Below are positions 19,246 to 28,326 of a DNA stretch of 64,000 nucleotides, in pieces. The translations under genes were made by a program, and so were the position numbers. Origin of the DNA: Mucilaginibacter rubeus (lineage in GTDB: Bacteria; Bacteroidota; Bacteroidia; Sphingobacteriales; Sphingobacteriaceae); the NCBI RefSeq assembly GCF_003286415.2, contig NZ_CP043450.1:7502001-7566000 (forward strand), in the 5' to 3' direction. The notes under the pieces were generated by a model. That model was not told where the DNA came from. It ran no database searches and saw nothing but the letters and a program-made list of their open reading frames with translations. How positions within the stretch are numbered: position 1 is the stretch's first letter; each line of letters opens with the position of its first letter.

Positions 19246-20721
19246 ATGAAGAAATTACTAATGCTGTTTTTATGTAGCAGCGCTGTATTAAAAGTTTTTG
19301 GCGGTACTTATTATATCGATGATAAAAAAGGTGATGATACGTTTGATGGGCACAGTGCGGGTAGGGCCTGGCGCTCATTAAACAGGGTAAACAAACAGGT
19401 TTTTGAAGCAGGCGACAGTATTTTGTTCAAAAAGGGTGGCGTGTGGGAAGGGCAGTTAACACCGATGGGATCGGGCACGGCAAAAGCCCCGGTTGTTTTC
19501 GGCGCTTTCGGAACGGGCGCCCTACCCGAGATTAAGGCAAACGGTCATTTTAAAGACGCCGTTTTGTTAAAGAACCTGCAAAACATCGTGGTGGAATATC
19601 TGGCATTATCAAATTTTGACAGCACTGTTCCTTTTCAAAAAACAGGGCCTACAGGGGTACGGGTATTAGCCGAAGATATAGGCACCTTACATAATATCAG
19701 GCTTGCCAATTTGTACATTCATGATATTAATGGTGATAATAAAAAAGGATCGGCCGAAGGCTATGGTATCTTTTGGGATTGCCAGGGCCCAAAGCCAAGC
19801 AATATTGAACACCTATTGATTGAGAATTGTAAAGTGGAACGGGTTGACCGCAACGGTATTCGTGGTAACGGTACGTTCTCCGTCAGGACAAAATGGTTCC
19901 CAAACAAATACCTGGTGATCCGCAATTGCCTGCTTGACGATATTGGTGGGGATGGCATTGTTGTAAAAGCTTTTGATACAGCCATGGTTGAACATAACAA
20001 GCTGTTTCACACCCGCACCAGGGCAAAGGATAACGCGGTGGCCATTTGGCCACACAGTAGCGATAATACGGTTATTCAATATAATGAAGTGGCCTATACG
20101 CAAAACGATAACTGGGCCAACGACGGGCAGTCTTTTGATATCGACGGCAACAGCAGGAATACCACCATCCAGTACAATTATAGTCATGACAACGAGGGCG
20201 GGTTTATGCTGGTGATATCCGATCTTATCAATAAAGATAACGTGATGACCACCGGCAATATCATCCGTTATAACTTGAGTGTAAACGATGGGTTGAACCG
20301 TAAAAGGTTGTTCAATTTTGCCGGGGTAACTGATAGCACGATAGTAAAAGGAAATATCTTTTATAACGATGGCCCGAAATACACAACCGAGGTTACGGAT
20401 ATTGAAAACGGCATCCCCGATCATGTGAGCTTTGATGATAATTATTTTTTATTTGCCGGTAAAAACTATGGTGTTTTTACAAAATCGCCAAAGCAGTACA
20501 GTAAGGTTTATTTTAACAATAATGTGTTTGCCGGTAATATTATTGGCTTAGATAATCTGACCAATTTGGAAAGCTCAGTCAAATTGAAATCTAAGCGCCC
20601 AAAAACATCTCCAAAAAGCAAAACTTTTCCGTGGATGTACCTGCCAGAAAAGCTTAAGGCATTGGTGCCGGGTTTCCCTGAAAGTTTATATCAGTCATAT
20701 ATTTCAAATGGGCCCCGATGA
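19246..20721 (+). CDS. Right-handed parallel beta-helix protein, exported, possible polysaccharide lyase or glycosidase
   Basis: The 491-residue protein has a signal peptide ending near VFGG. A YYIDDKKGDDTFDG opening and a WRSLNRVN segment follow, typical of secreted beta-helix proteins. Repeated short strands with Asn, Ile and Gly (NIVVEYLALSNFD, HNIRLANLYIHDINGD, YLVIRNCLLDDIGGDGIVV, NTTIQYNYSHDNEGG) match the pectate-lyase-like superhelix. I do not see a definite catalytic signature, so lyase, glycosidase and carbohydrate-binding roles remain open. It follows the GH2 gene by 23 bp and is likely co-transcribed with it, so it should act on the same glycan. Confidence 0.75.
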   Translation: MKKLLMLFLCSSAVLKVFGGTYYIDDKKGDDTFDGHSAGRAWRSLNRVNKQVFEAGDSILFKKGGVWEGQLTPMGSGTAKAPVVFGAFGTGALPEIKANGHFKDAVLLKNLQNIVVEYLALSNFDSTVPFQKTGPTGVRVLAEDIGTLHNIRLANLYIHDINGDNKKGSAEGYGIFWDCQGPKPSNIEHLLIENCKVERVDRNGIRGNGTFSVRTKWFPNKYLVIRNCLLDDIGGDGIVVKAFDTAMVEHNKLFHTRTRAKDNAVAIWPHSSDNTVIQYNEVAYTQNDNWANDGQSFDIDGNSRNTTIQYNYSHDNEGGFMLVISDLINKDNVMTTGNIIRYNLSVNDGLNRKRLFNFAGVTDSTIVKGNIFYNDGPKYTTEVTDIENGIPDHVSFDDNYFLFAGKNYGVFTKSPKQYSKVYFNNNVFAGNIIGLDNLTNLESSVKLKSKRPKTSPKSKTFPWMYLPEKLKALVPGFPESLYQSYISNGPR

Positions 20722-20783
20722 TAAATGCATAGGTGTTGGGTAAGTAAAATAAATTTAATTAGTTTTATTTTCCGGGCGGCGAG

Positions 20784-23700
20784 ATGAAACTAATTATAAC
20801 CACATTCCTGTTTTGCATATTTATTTCACTATCTGCCTATGGTCAGCGCGTAGCATTTGAAAACCTGACGGTAGATAATGGCTTATCTCAAAACTCTGTT
20901 TTAGCTATAGTTCAGGATAGCCGCGGCTTTATGTGGTATGGTACGCAGCACGGGCTTAATAAATACAATACCAGGGGCTTTAAGATCTATAAAAATGATC
21001 CTGCCGACCGCTCAAGTATTTCGTCCGACTATATTACATCCCTCGTCGTCGATTCGCACAAGGAGCTTTGGGTGGGCACACGCAATGGCTTAAACAAGTA
21101 TAACCCCGAAACCGACAGTTTTGAACGGGTTAAGCTAAACCGGCACGTAGCTGGCCCTGAAATTATAAGTGCGGTTTACGAGGATAAACACAAAAATATG
21201 TGGGTATGGTCGTCTGATGGGCTGTATCGTTTTTCAAAGCCGGCGGGTGAATTTAGCTCTATCTCAGTGCCTGATTCGGTTGCCGGTTTATATGGCACCA
21301 ATGTGCATACCATATACCAGGACCATAGCGGTAATTATTGGATGGGTTCGTCTGCCGGGCTTAGTAAAATGGAAGGGTTTAAGGGCCGGTACACCTATAA
21401 AATGTATAAGCATAAGGACAATGCAGCCAATAGCCTGAGCGATAATTATGTAACCACCATTACCGAAGACGCGGCTAATAACTTATGGATAGGCACACTG
21501 CATGGCGGCGTAAACCTATACAACCGCAACACAGAAACCTTCAGCCGCTTTTTAGCTAATAGTGGCACTAAGGGCCCGGCCAATAATAATATCAGGATCC
21601 TTCAGCCCGAAAAATCGGGGAAGATCTGGGTAGGTACACAAAGCGGGCTCAACATTTTAGATCCTTTAACCAAACAATTCGTAACCTACAGGCATGATCC
21701 GGAGGATAAGAACAGTTTAAGTCAAAACTCTATCTACAGTGTTTTTATCGATAATTCAAACACGGTTTGGATTGGTACCTATTGGGGAGGTATCAACATG
21801 GTATCTAACCCTAATACAACGTTTTTAACTTATCAAACTGCACATTATCATTCGGCCATTAACAACAATGTGGTAAGCGCGGTTGCCGAGGATGACAGGC
21901 ATAACCTGTGGATTGGCACAGAAGGGGGCGGTCTGAACTATTTTGACCGCAAGGCAGATGTTGTCACCACCTATCAAAACAAGATAAATGACCCTACATC
22001 GCTTGGATCGGACCTGGTGAAAGTGGTGTACATTGATAAGGATAAGAATGTATGGGTAGGCACCCATGGCGGCGGTTTAAATATGTTTAACCCGGCGAGC
22101 CATAGCTTTAAACGTTTTCTCTATAAGGAAAATGACCCGGTGACGCTTGGCTCAGAAGTGCTTAGCCTCCTGCACGATTCAAAAGGTAATCTTTGGGTCG
22201 GCACACAAAACGGACTGCTTATTTTTCGTCAAAGTAATGCGTTGTTGCAACGTGTTGATTTACCTGTGATCAGCAAAATCGGCAAAAAATCGGTATTGGC
22301 CTTTTTAGAGGATAAGGATCTGAACATCTGGATTGCCACTGCAAGCGGCTTATATAAAACCGATTATGGCCACAATAAAATAACGGTTTACAAAAAGGAG
22401 CAGGGCCTTAAGTCGACCGATATTAACTGTATTTACCAGGATACCAAAAGAAGAATTTGGGTGGGATCTTATTATGGCGGGCTCGCCCTGTATGATGCCG
22501 CTCACGAAAAATTTACAGCTTATACAGAAAGGGACGGGTTAACCAATAACAATGTACTCAGCATTTTGGAGGATGAAAAAAACAACCTGTGGATGGGCAC
22601 AGGTAACGGTTTATCCAAATTTTCCATCGCCTCGCAAACCTTTAAAAACTACAGTAAAAACGATGGCCTGGGTGGCAATACCTTTAATATCAATTCAGGT
22701 TGTAAAACAAGTGATGGCGAAATGCTTTTTGGCGGGCTTAACGGCTTAAGCAGCTTCTTTCCTTCAAAAATTGAGGATAACACGATACCTCCGCCGGTAA
22801 TTATTACCTCATTAAAGCTATTTAACAAAACGGTAGGAATCAACCAGCCGGATAACCTGCTTTCAAAGGATATCAGCCTTACGCAAAATGTGGTTTTTTC
22901 ACATGCCCAAAATGTGTTCACCATTGATTTTGCAGCGCTCAATTATATCAAGTCTGATAAAAACAGGTATGCCTACAAACTGGAACCTTTTGATAAAGAT
23001 TGGGTGCATACAGATATCCCATCCGCGCCATATACCAACCTCTCGCCGGGCAGCTATACCTTTTTTGCAAAGGGCTCAAATAATGACGGAGTTTGGGGCA
23101 AGGCAGTTGTGTTACATATTAAAGTATTGCCTCCTTTTTGGGAAACCATCTGGGCTTATGGTTTGTACCTGTTGTTTATCGGCAGCATCGTATTTTTATT
23201 GGTACGTTTCATCATATTAAGGGCACTGTTACGGCGGGATAAAGAGCTCACCCATCTAAAGCTTAATTTTTTCACCAATATTTCGCACGAAATCCGCACG
23301 CATCTGTCCCTGATATTCGGCCCGGTAGAAAAGATGATTCTTGAAGAAAAGGGCGGCGCGCAAACCCGGCAGCTGCATATCATTAAAAAAAACTCCGACA
23401 GCCTGCTGCAATTGGTTAATGAACTGATGGATTTCAGAAAGGCAGAAACCGGGAACCTGAAGTTGCATATCGCGGAGCATAATATTGTAGCTACCATATC
23501 AGAAATTTATAACTCTTTTTATGATCATGCGGTATCAGCCAATATCACAATTGACCTGATTGCTTCCGCCGATGTTATTCCGCTTTATTTTGATAAAATA
23601 CAGTTGGAAAAAGTGTTTTTTAACCTGCTGCATAATGCCTTCAAGTTTACCGGCAGCGGCGGTTATATTAATATTCTGGTAGAGGAGGGGAAAGACAATG

Positions 23701-24860
23701 TAACCATTACTGTGGCCGATAACGGTAAAGGAATTGCCCCCGAAAACCTGAAGAATTTATTCGAAAATTATTTCCAGGAAAACGACCAGGGAAAACAAAA
23801 TACAGGTTATGGTATCGGGCTTGCATTGTCAAAAAGCATTATAGAACTGCATAAAGGTTCTATTTCTGTAGAAAGTAAAATAGCTGCCTCTGGTAACAGA
23901 ACCTCGTTTGTCGTTAGCCTGCGTAAGGGTGCTGGTCATTTTAAACCGACCGATTTGCAGAGAACGTCCGTCAATGATTTTCTGAAGGTACAACGGCCTG
24001 CGTTGAATGATGGTTCAGTTGCGCCCGCGGCTGAATTGGTTGATGTATTTAAATCTTCAAAAGACAAGAAGCAGACTATCCTACTTGTTGAGGATAACCC
24101 TGAGGTAAGTTCATTTATTATTGAATTTTTGCGGCAGCACTATGAGGTGATCAGCTGCGAAAATGGTGTGAAAGGCTGGGAGGCTGCCAGGGAGCAGATC
24201 CCGGATCTTGTTATAAGCGATGTGATGATGCCCGAAATGGATGGTTTTACCTTATGTCATCACATTAAGGAAGATGAACGGACTAATCATATCCCGGTTA
24301 TCCTGTTAACCGCCAAGGCATCGGGCGTAAATCATATAGAAGGCCTTAAAATGGGCGCCGACGTTTATCTGACCAAACCTTTCAGTATTGAAGTGCTGCT
24401 GCTGCAGGTTAACAACCTGCTAAATGCAAGCGAAAGGATCCGAAATACATTCAAAGAGCAGATTACCGCCAGTTCTGATCCTGTTTGGGATGCCAGTTCT
24501 GAAAAAAATATCCAGGCAACAAAAGCTTTGGTTGATACCATAGATAATGAGTTTATAAATAAGCTGGTCCGGATCATTGAGCACGAGCTTGATAATTTAG
24601 CCTTCGGGGTTCCTGAACTGGCCAGCGAGATAGGTATGAGCCAGCCCGTATTATATAAAAAGCTGGATGCGCTCACCGGTCTGTCTGTCAATGATTTCAT
24701 TAAATCTGTTAAAATGAACCATGCGGGGATCTTGCTCAATACCAAACGCTATACCGTTAACGAAGTGGCCTATATGGTTGGTTTCAGCGACAGGAAATAT
24801 TTTAGCAAAGAGTTTAAAAAGCAGTACGGGAAAAACCCTACTGAGTTTATGAATAGTTAG
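20784..24860 (+). CDS. Hybrid two-component system (HTCS) regulator with beta-propeller sensor
   Basis: This 1358-residue regulator has a signal peptide (cleavage near AYGQ). Two seven-bladed propellers follow, made of repeats like DSRGFMWYGTQHGLNKY and DKDKNVWVGTHGGGLNMF (about 25-690), then a Y_Y_Y domain (~700-785) and one TM helix (~790-815). The kinase has the phospho-acceptor His835 in NISHEIRTHLSL and HATPase boxes near NLLHNAFKFT and DNGKGIAPENL. The receiver domain has phospho-acceptor Asp1146 in LVISDVMMPEMDG. An AraC-type HTH forms the last ~100 residues. The H-box has His where Pro is usual. It should sense an oligosaccharide in the periplasm and activate the PUL upstream (10205-20721). 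Confidence 0.93.
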   Translation: MKLIITTFLFCIFISLSAYGQRVAFENLTVDNGLSQNSVLAIVQDSRGFMWYGTQHGLNKYNTRGFKIYKNDPADRSSISSDYITSLVVDSHKELWVGTRNGLNKYNPETDSFERVKLNRHVAGPEIISAVYEDKHKNMWVWSSDGLYRFSKPAGEFSSISVPDSVAGLYGTNVHTIYQDHSGNYWMGSSAGLSKMEGFKGRYTYKMYKHKDNAANSLSDNYVTTITEDAANNLWIGTLHGGVNLYNRNTETFSRFLANSGTKGPANNNIRILQPEKSGKIWVGTQSGLNILDPLTKQFVTYRHDPEDKNSLSQNSIYSVFIDNSNTVWIGTYWGGINMVSNPNTTFLTYQTAHYHSAINNNVVSAVAEDDRHNLWIGTEGGGLNYFDRKADVVTTYQNKINDPTSLGSDLVKVVYIDKDKNVWVGTHGGGLNMFNPASHSFKRFLYKENDPVTLGSEVLSLLHDSKGNLWVGTQNGLLIFRQSNALLQRVDLPVISKIGKKSVLAFLEDKDLNIWIATASGLYKTDYGHNKITVYKKEQGLKSTDINCIYQDTKRRIWVGSYYGGLALYDAAHEKFTAYTERDGLTNNNVLSILEDEKNNLWMGTGNGLSKFSIASQTFKNYSKNDGLGGNTFNINSGCKTSDGEMLFGGLNGLSSFFPSKIEDNTIPPPVIITSLKLFNKTVGINQPDNLLSKDISLTQNVVFSHAQNVFTIDFAALNYIKSDKNRYAYKLEPFDKDWVHTDIPSAPYTNLSPGSYTFFAKGSNNDGVWGKAVVLHIKVLPPFWETIWAYGLYLLFIGSIVFLLVRFIILRALLRRDKELTHLKLNFFTNISHEIRTHLSLIFGPVEKMILEEKGGAQTRQLHIIKKNSDSLLQLVNELMDFRKAETGNLKLHIAEHNIVATISEIYNSFYDHAVSANITIDLIASADVIPLYFDKIQLEKVFFNLLHNAFKFTGSGGYINILVEEGKDNVTITVADNGKGIAPENLKNLFENYFQENDQGKQNTGYGIGLALSKSIIELHKGSISVESKIAASGNRTSFVVSLRKGAGHFKPTDLQRTSVNDFLKVQRPALNDGSVAPAAELVDVFKSSKDKKQTILLVEDNPEVSSFIIEFLRQHYEVISCENGVKGWEAAREQIPDLVISDVMMPEMDGFTLCHHIKEDERTNHIPVILLTAKASGVNHIEGLKMGADVYLTKPFSIEVLLLQVNNLLNASERIRNTFKEQITASSDPVWDASSEKNIQATKALVDTIDNEFINKLVRIIEHELDNLAFGVPELASEIGMSQPVLYKKLDALTGLSVNDFIKSVKMNHAGILLNTKRYTVNEVAYMVGFSDRKYFSKEFKKQYGKNPTEFMNS

Positions 24861-24879
24861 TTAAATGTGTAAGGCAAAT

Positions 24880-24917
24880 GGAAAAGCGGACTTATGCCCA
24901 TTTTTAGCCGCTTTTCC
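24880..24917. terminator. Hairpin between convergent HTCS and tatA genes
   Basis: GGAAAAGCGG (24880-24889) pairs perfectly with CCGCTTTTCC (24908-24917) around an 18-base loop. The T-run is poor. It lies between the stops of two convergent genes, where a shared terminator is expected. Confidence 0.5.
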
Positions 24918-24929
24918 TGGGTGATGGGT

Positions 24930-25124
24930 TTAAACACTTTCGGGCCCATCTTTTGCTTTTTCTGTTACAATTTTGGATTCCGTCGAGATCCCGTTTTGTG
25001 CGTCTTTAAATTCTTTAATCCCTGTGCCAAGGCCTTTCATTAACTCCGGTACTTTCTTCCCGCCAAATAATAACAACATGGCGAATACGATAAGCAGGAT
25101 ATGTTCTGGCTGTAATAAGTTCAT
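24930..25124 (-). CDS. tatA: TatA/TatE-type twin-arginine translocase subunit
   Basis: I use the internal ATG at 25122-25124, giving 64 residues (MNLLQPEHILLIVFAM...). A longer frame to 25244 would overlap the cupin gene by 100 bp. One TM helix spans residues ~6-20, followed by the hinge LLFGGKKVPEL and an amphipathic helix (MKGLGTGIKEFKDA), then a charged tail. This is the TatA pore-forming subunit layout. It lies 20 bp downstream of a gene whose product has a Tat signal, on the same strand, so the two are very likely an operon. No tatC is visible in the window, so it would rely on one encoded elsewhere. Confidence 0.88.
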   Translation of the reverse strand: MNLLQPEHILLIVFAMLLLFGGKKVPELMKGLGTGIKEFKDAQNGISTESKIVTEKAKDGPESV

Positions 25125-25144
25125 GATTCTTATAGTTAGATAGC

Positions 25145-26320
25145 TTAATAAATACCATTCTGGTGGTTGATGAGCGATGCCGCTTGTTCCAGTGTCATGC
25201 CAAAATGGTCGGCAATTAATTGCGGTGGGTTTGAGTTTAACCAATCGTTCAGAGAAATTTCCTGGTAAACGGGGCTGTTGAATAATATGATCAGTTTCAG
25301 GGTTTCGGTTCCGGTATTTTCAATGAAGTGGCCGTACCCTTGTTTAATAAAGCCAACCATTCCTTTATGATAAGGCATGGTTTTTACCCGGCCATGCGAG
25401 CCAAAAATGCTTAACTCCCCTTTTCCTTCCATTACATATTGCCATTCATCGGCATTGGGGTGCCAGTGCAGTTCGCGTATGGCTCCGGGTTCAATATTCA
25501 TGCGCATAGATGTAATGGTATTTTGAATCGGGAACTCCAGCGATGAAACCAATTTTACCGAACCTCCTTTAAATTCCTGAAAAATGCCTTCTTTTTCCAT
25601 ACTGAATTTATGCATGGAGTTGCTGAACGGAATAGCAGGGTTAATATTTTTTGGCCGTGGTTTCACCGCGATTTTTCCTAAGCCAATATAAAGCTCCTTT
25701 TTAGGCAGGCCTGCAAAAAAGCTGGTTGGCAGCCCGGTGTTTTTAGCCATGATAGCCGGCGAAACATGGCTCACCCAATCGGTTACGCTAAAAGTGCCGA
25801 ATTCCGAAAAATGACCATTATCGAAACCTAACAGGAAATGGCAAGGCTTATCGCCCAAACACTGCAGCATGTGCCCGTGGCCTTTGGGGAAAAACCAAAT
25901 ATCCCCTTTTTCAAAATCATCGGTTGAGGTGGTGCCGTCGGGGGTAATTACTGTTGTTCTTACCGCTCCGTCCAATATATAAGCCCACTCGGCAGCAATG
26001 GAGTGCCAGTGCATTTCGCGGAAAGCTCCCGGCTTAAGGTACATGGAAACACCGGCGATGCTTTGCGAAACCGGAAACTCTTCTACAGTTGCTTCTTTGG
26101 CCGAACCACCTGCTCCCTGGTAACCGGTGCTGCCATTTTCTATATCATAAACAAAATCTTCCAGTTCGGTTTCGGCTTTGGGTTGTCCTTTTGTCCCCGG
26201 TTTGCTTAGCGCGGCTTTAGCCTTTTCAGGCATCAGTGTACCAATTCCTGTTGCAAGTACGGCAGCGCCCATAGCTGTTAATGATGCTGTCGAAAGAAAT
26301 TCACGTCTTGTAGTTTCCAT
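25145..26320 (-). CDS. oxdC: Bicupin oxalate decarboxylase-like protein with Tat signal
   Basis: The 391-residue protein opens with a twin-arginine signal (TTRREFLSTASL, residues 3-14). Cupin 1 has metal ligands His104, His106, Glu111 and His150; cupin 2 has His285, His287, Glu292 and His331, with Glu334 following. This is the dual-Mn arrangement of bacterial oxalate decarboxylase, which converts oxalate to formate and CO2. The lid loop that is SENST in Bacillus subtilis OxdC reads SEFGT here (172-176): the catalytic Glu173 is kept but its neighbours are changed, so activity or specificity may differ. Export as a folded, metal-loaded protein fits the adjacent tatA. Another small-acid bicupin function is possible. 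Confidence 0.85.
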   Translation of the reverse strand: METTRREFLSTASLTAMGAAVLATGIGTLMPEKAKAALSKPGTKGQPKAETELEDFVYDIENGSTGYQGAGGSAKEATVEEFPVSQSIAGVSMYLKPGAFREMHWHSIAAEWAYILDGAVRTTVITPDGTTSTDDFEKGDIWFFPKGHGHMLQCLGDKPCHFLLGFDNGHFSEFGTFSVTDWVSHVSPAIMAKNTGLPTSFFAGLPKKELYIGLGKIAVKPRPKNINPAIPFSNSMHKFSMEKEGIFQEFKGGSVKLVSSLEFPIQNTITSMRMNIEPGAIRELHWHPNADEWQYVMEGKGELSIFGSHGRVKTMPYHKGMVGFIKQGYGHFIENTGTETLKLIILFNSPVYQEISLNDWLNSNPPQLIADHFGMTLEQAASLINHQNGIY

Positions 26321-26390
26321 AAATTGAATGTCTTTTGTTTTTCGAAGACGTTGTAAAATTCAGCCGCCGGGGATTGCATTCTTGACAACA

Positions 26391-26481
26391 TTCGATGAAC
26401 AGGCAATACCTGTCGTTAAATTCCGGGGTAACGTAAAAATTGGCTGACTGTGTTCGGTGAACAGGCAAAACGTGTCGCTAA
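26391..26481. promoter_or_regulatory. Two copies of a ~29-bp motif upstream of oxdC
   Basis: The 441-bp gap 26321-26761 separates oxdC (minus) from the heme protein (plus). Copies at 26391-26419 and 26453-26481 agree at 25 of 29 positions, sharing TTCG, TGAACAGGCAA, TGTCG and TAA blocks. The first core, ACAGGCAATACCTGT, is itself palindromic. A third copy lies at 34674-34703. The likely role is an operator for a shared regulator of oxdC-tatA, possibly also of the divergent gene. The rest of the gap shows nothing I can name. Confidence 0.6.
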
Positions 26482-26761
26482 GCACGTTTTATGTGATGAA
26501 AATAATCCTGGTGATTTTCTGAGGCTGATTTAAAGGCCGTATTTCCCTCTGATATCTTTTGAATAATGAGTTCCGATCAGCTATCGATAAGTATCGGCTC
26601 CCGGTCATTATTTAACGATTGTATTTGCCGATTCAACGAATACCCCTTCCCATGCTTTGGAGGCCCCTATACTTTAGCTTAAGTGAAAAAATATTACGTA
26701 CAGCATTTTATATATCACCGGCGAAAAGGAGCCGGTGATATTAAGTGAAAAACAAATTGTT

Positions 26762-27712
26762 ATGAAAAAGAAACGTTCAATAGCGTACCGCAGGGTTGTT
26801 TTTGTGATCAGTGCGCTGGCAGTTGGTTTTGTTTTACTGCAGTTTGCATCGCCGGCTATTGTTAATCCTCCGGCGACAAAGGAAATATCTGCCCCGGAAG
26901 AGGTTACCCGGATTTTAAAACAGGCCTGCTATGATTGCCATTCTAACGCTGCTAATCCGGCATGGTACGGCCGGATCGCACCGGCCTCTTTTTTGGTTGC
27001 ACATGACATCAGGGAAGGCCGGTCACGATTTAATTTTTCTGAGTGGGACAAGAACCCGCCTGTTGTACAGGAACTACTGTTATGGGAAATGGTTAATGCC
27101 ATAGAGCAGGGAAAAATGCCGCTTAGCCGTTATAGCTTGCTGCATAGCGGTTCGCGGGTATCAGCGTCAGATCTTGCAATACTTAAAAAGTATGTTAATA
27201 CACTACCCGGAAGACATAAAGTTGATACAGCCCCGATTGTGAAGCCGGACACTATTACCTCAAAACTGGCTGATGCAAAGCCGTCGCAAGTTCCTGTTTC
27301 CCTAAATGGCGTCCCTTATTATCCTGATTATAAAAATTGGAAGATCATCAGCGTAACAGATAAATATGATGGCGGAAGTATGCGTGTAGTATACGCTAAT
27401 GCTATGATGTACAACGCCATTAAATCAAAAAAAATGCCTTTCCCGGATGGGGCTATAATGGTTAAAGCGGTTTGGGGCAAGGAGCAGGAAAGCAGCGATG
27501 GCATTGTAAGGCCGGGCAATTTTCAAAATGTGCAGGTTATGGTAAAGGATAGCAGGAAATATGCCGCGACCGAAGGTTGGGGATTTGCCAAATTCGATGG
27601 ATTGGGACTGAAACCCTATGGAAAGACCGCGATTTTTGACAGGACTTGCATCAATTGCCATAGATTACTGGCTCCTGAAAGCGATTTCGTCTTTAATGTT
27701 CCCACCAAATAA
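26762..27712 (+). CDS. Heme-binding-domain / cytochrome P460-domain protein with two CxxCH motifs
   Basis: I choose ATG 26762 over an upstream in-frame GTG, because it gives a normal MKKKRS signal-anchor. The 316-residue protein has one N-terminal hydrophobic segment (~10-30). A heme-binding domain follows, with CYDCH (Cys56, Cys59, His60) and NPAWYGRIAPASF. After a linker comes a P460-like domain (NWKIISVTDKYDGGSMRVVYAN) ending in a second site, CINCH (Cys296-His300). It should be a membrane-anchored periplasmic diheme c-type cytochrome. Electron partners are unknown. It is divergent from oxdC and probably co-transcribed with the lipoprotein that follows by 31 bp. Confidence 0.82.
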   Translation: MKKKRSIAYRRVVFVISALAVGFVLLQFASPAIVNPPATKEISAPEEVTRILKQACYDCHSNAANPAWYGRIAPASFLVAHDIREGRSRFNFSEWDKNPPVVQELLLWEMVNAIEQGKMPLSRYSLLHSGSRVSASDLAILKKYVNTLPGRHKVDTAPIVKPDTITSKLADAKPSQVPVSLNGVPYYPDYKNWKIISVTDKYDGGSMRVVYANAMMYNAIKSKKMPFPDGAIMVKAVWGKEQESSDGIVRPGNFQNVQVMVKDSRKYAATEGWGFAKFDGLGLKPYGKTAIFDRTCINCHRLLAPESDFVFNVPTK

Positions 27713-27743
27713 ATCACTAATCTGTAAACTAAAATATAAGATC

Positions 27744-28202
27744 ATGTTGAAAGTAATTTCATGCACATTATCTGTAGCGCTGCTATGCGGGGCCTGTCGG
27801 CAAAAAAAGAATGCTGTGCTGGCCCCCGAATATCTATACGAGGTTAAAAACCAGAAACCTATCTGTTCATTGATCGACAATAAAAAAGGTAATATTTTAA
27901 TGCTTTATGGGAATGATGTTGCCCTGCGCGCAGCCAATTACCCGGTGACGAAGCAGTTGCCCGGCGCATATTATACCCTGGTAACATGGAAACAAAAGCA
28001 AATGCCAGGCTGGTATGGCACCAATATGAATGGTCAAATTTATACTGTTGAAACCCTTAAAATTTCGCAGGTTGCAGCAGGGCCACTTAAATCCGATTAT
28101 CAGTTTGTGCCTGGCGGCGCATATGCTTCAACTGTTGCACGGCCTGACCGCAACGAGCGGATTCGTTTTATAATAGATCAGCGGGCTGCCGTATTACCCT
28201 AA
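27744..28202 (+). CDS. Small lipoprotein, function unknown
   Basis: I use ATG 27744 as start because it opens a lipoprotein signal with lipobox LLCGAC (Cys19); the longer frame would overlap the cytochrome gene. The 152-residue product then has a soluble domain with LYEVKNQKPICSLIDNKKGNILMLYGND and a Gly/Tyr-rich middle. I recognise no family. Its position 31 bp after the diheme protein and before a strong terminator suggests a shared transcript, with possible participation in the same envelope redox function. Confidence 0.75.
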   Translation: MLKVISCTLSVALLCGACRQKKNAVLAPEYLYEVKNQKPICSLIDNKKGNILMLYGNDVALRAANYPVTKQLPGAYYTLVTWKQKQMPGWYGTNMNGQIYTVETLKISQVAAGPLKSDYQFVPGGAYASTVARPDRNERIRFIIDQRAAVLP

Positions 28203-28243
28203 AGCGGAGGGTATTTTACTGCAGGGATCGAAAAGCTTTCTCT

Positions 28244-28284
28244 AAATAAAAAGGCTAATGCACATCGCATTAGCCTTTTTATTT
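28244..28284. terminator. Bidirectional rho-independent terminator
   Basis: This is a perfect 18-bp stem, AAATAAAAAGGCTAATGC (28244-28261) with its complement at 28267-28284, around a five-base loop ACATC. A- and T-runs on both flanks serve the convergent lipoprotein and efflux adaptor transcripts. Confidence 0.95.
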
Positions 28285-28326
28285 AAACCATCATGAAGCA
28301 ACGGTTCATGATGGGGAATTTGGTAT

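Noticed and set aside
24930..25244. 104-codon version of the TatA gene
   Set aside because: It would overlap the oxdC 3' end by 100 bp; the TM helix of TatA starts right after the ATG at 25122-25124.
27618..27743. Long upstream extension of the small lipoprotein gene
   Set aside because: It overlaps the preceding cytochrome gene in another frame; the lipoprotein signal starts at 27744.
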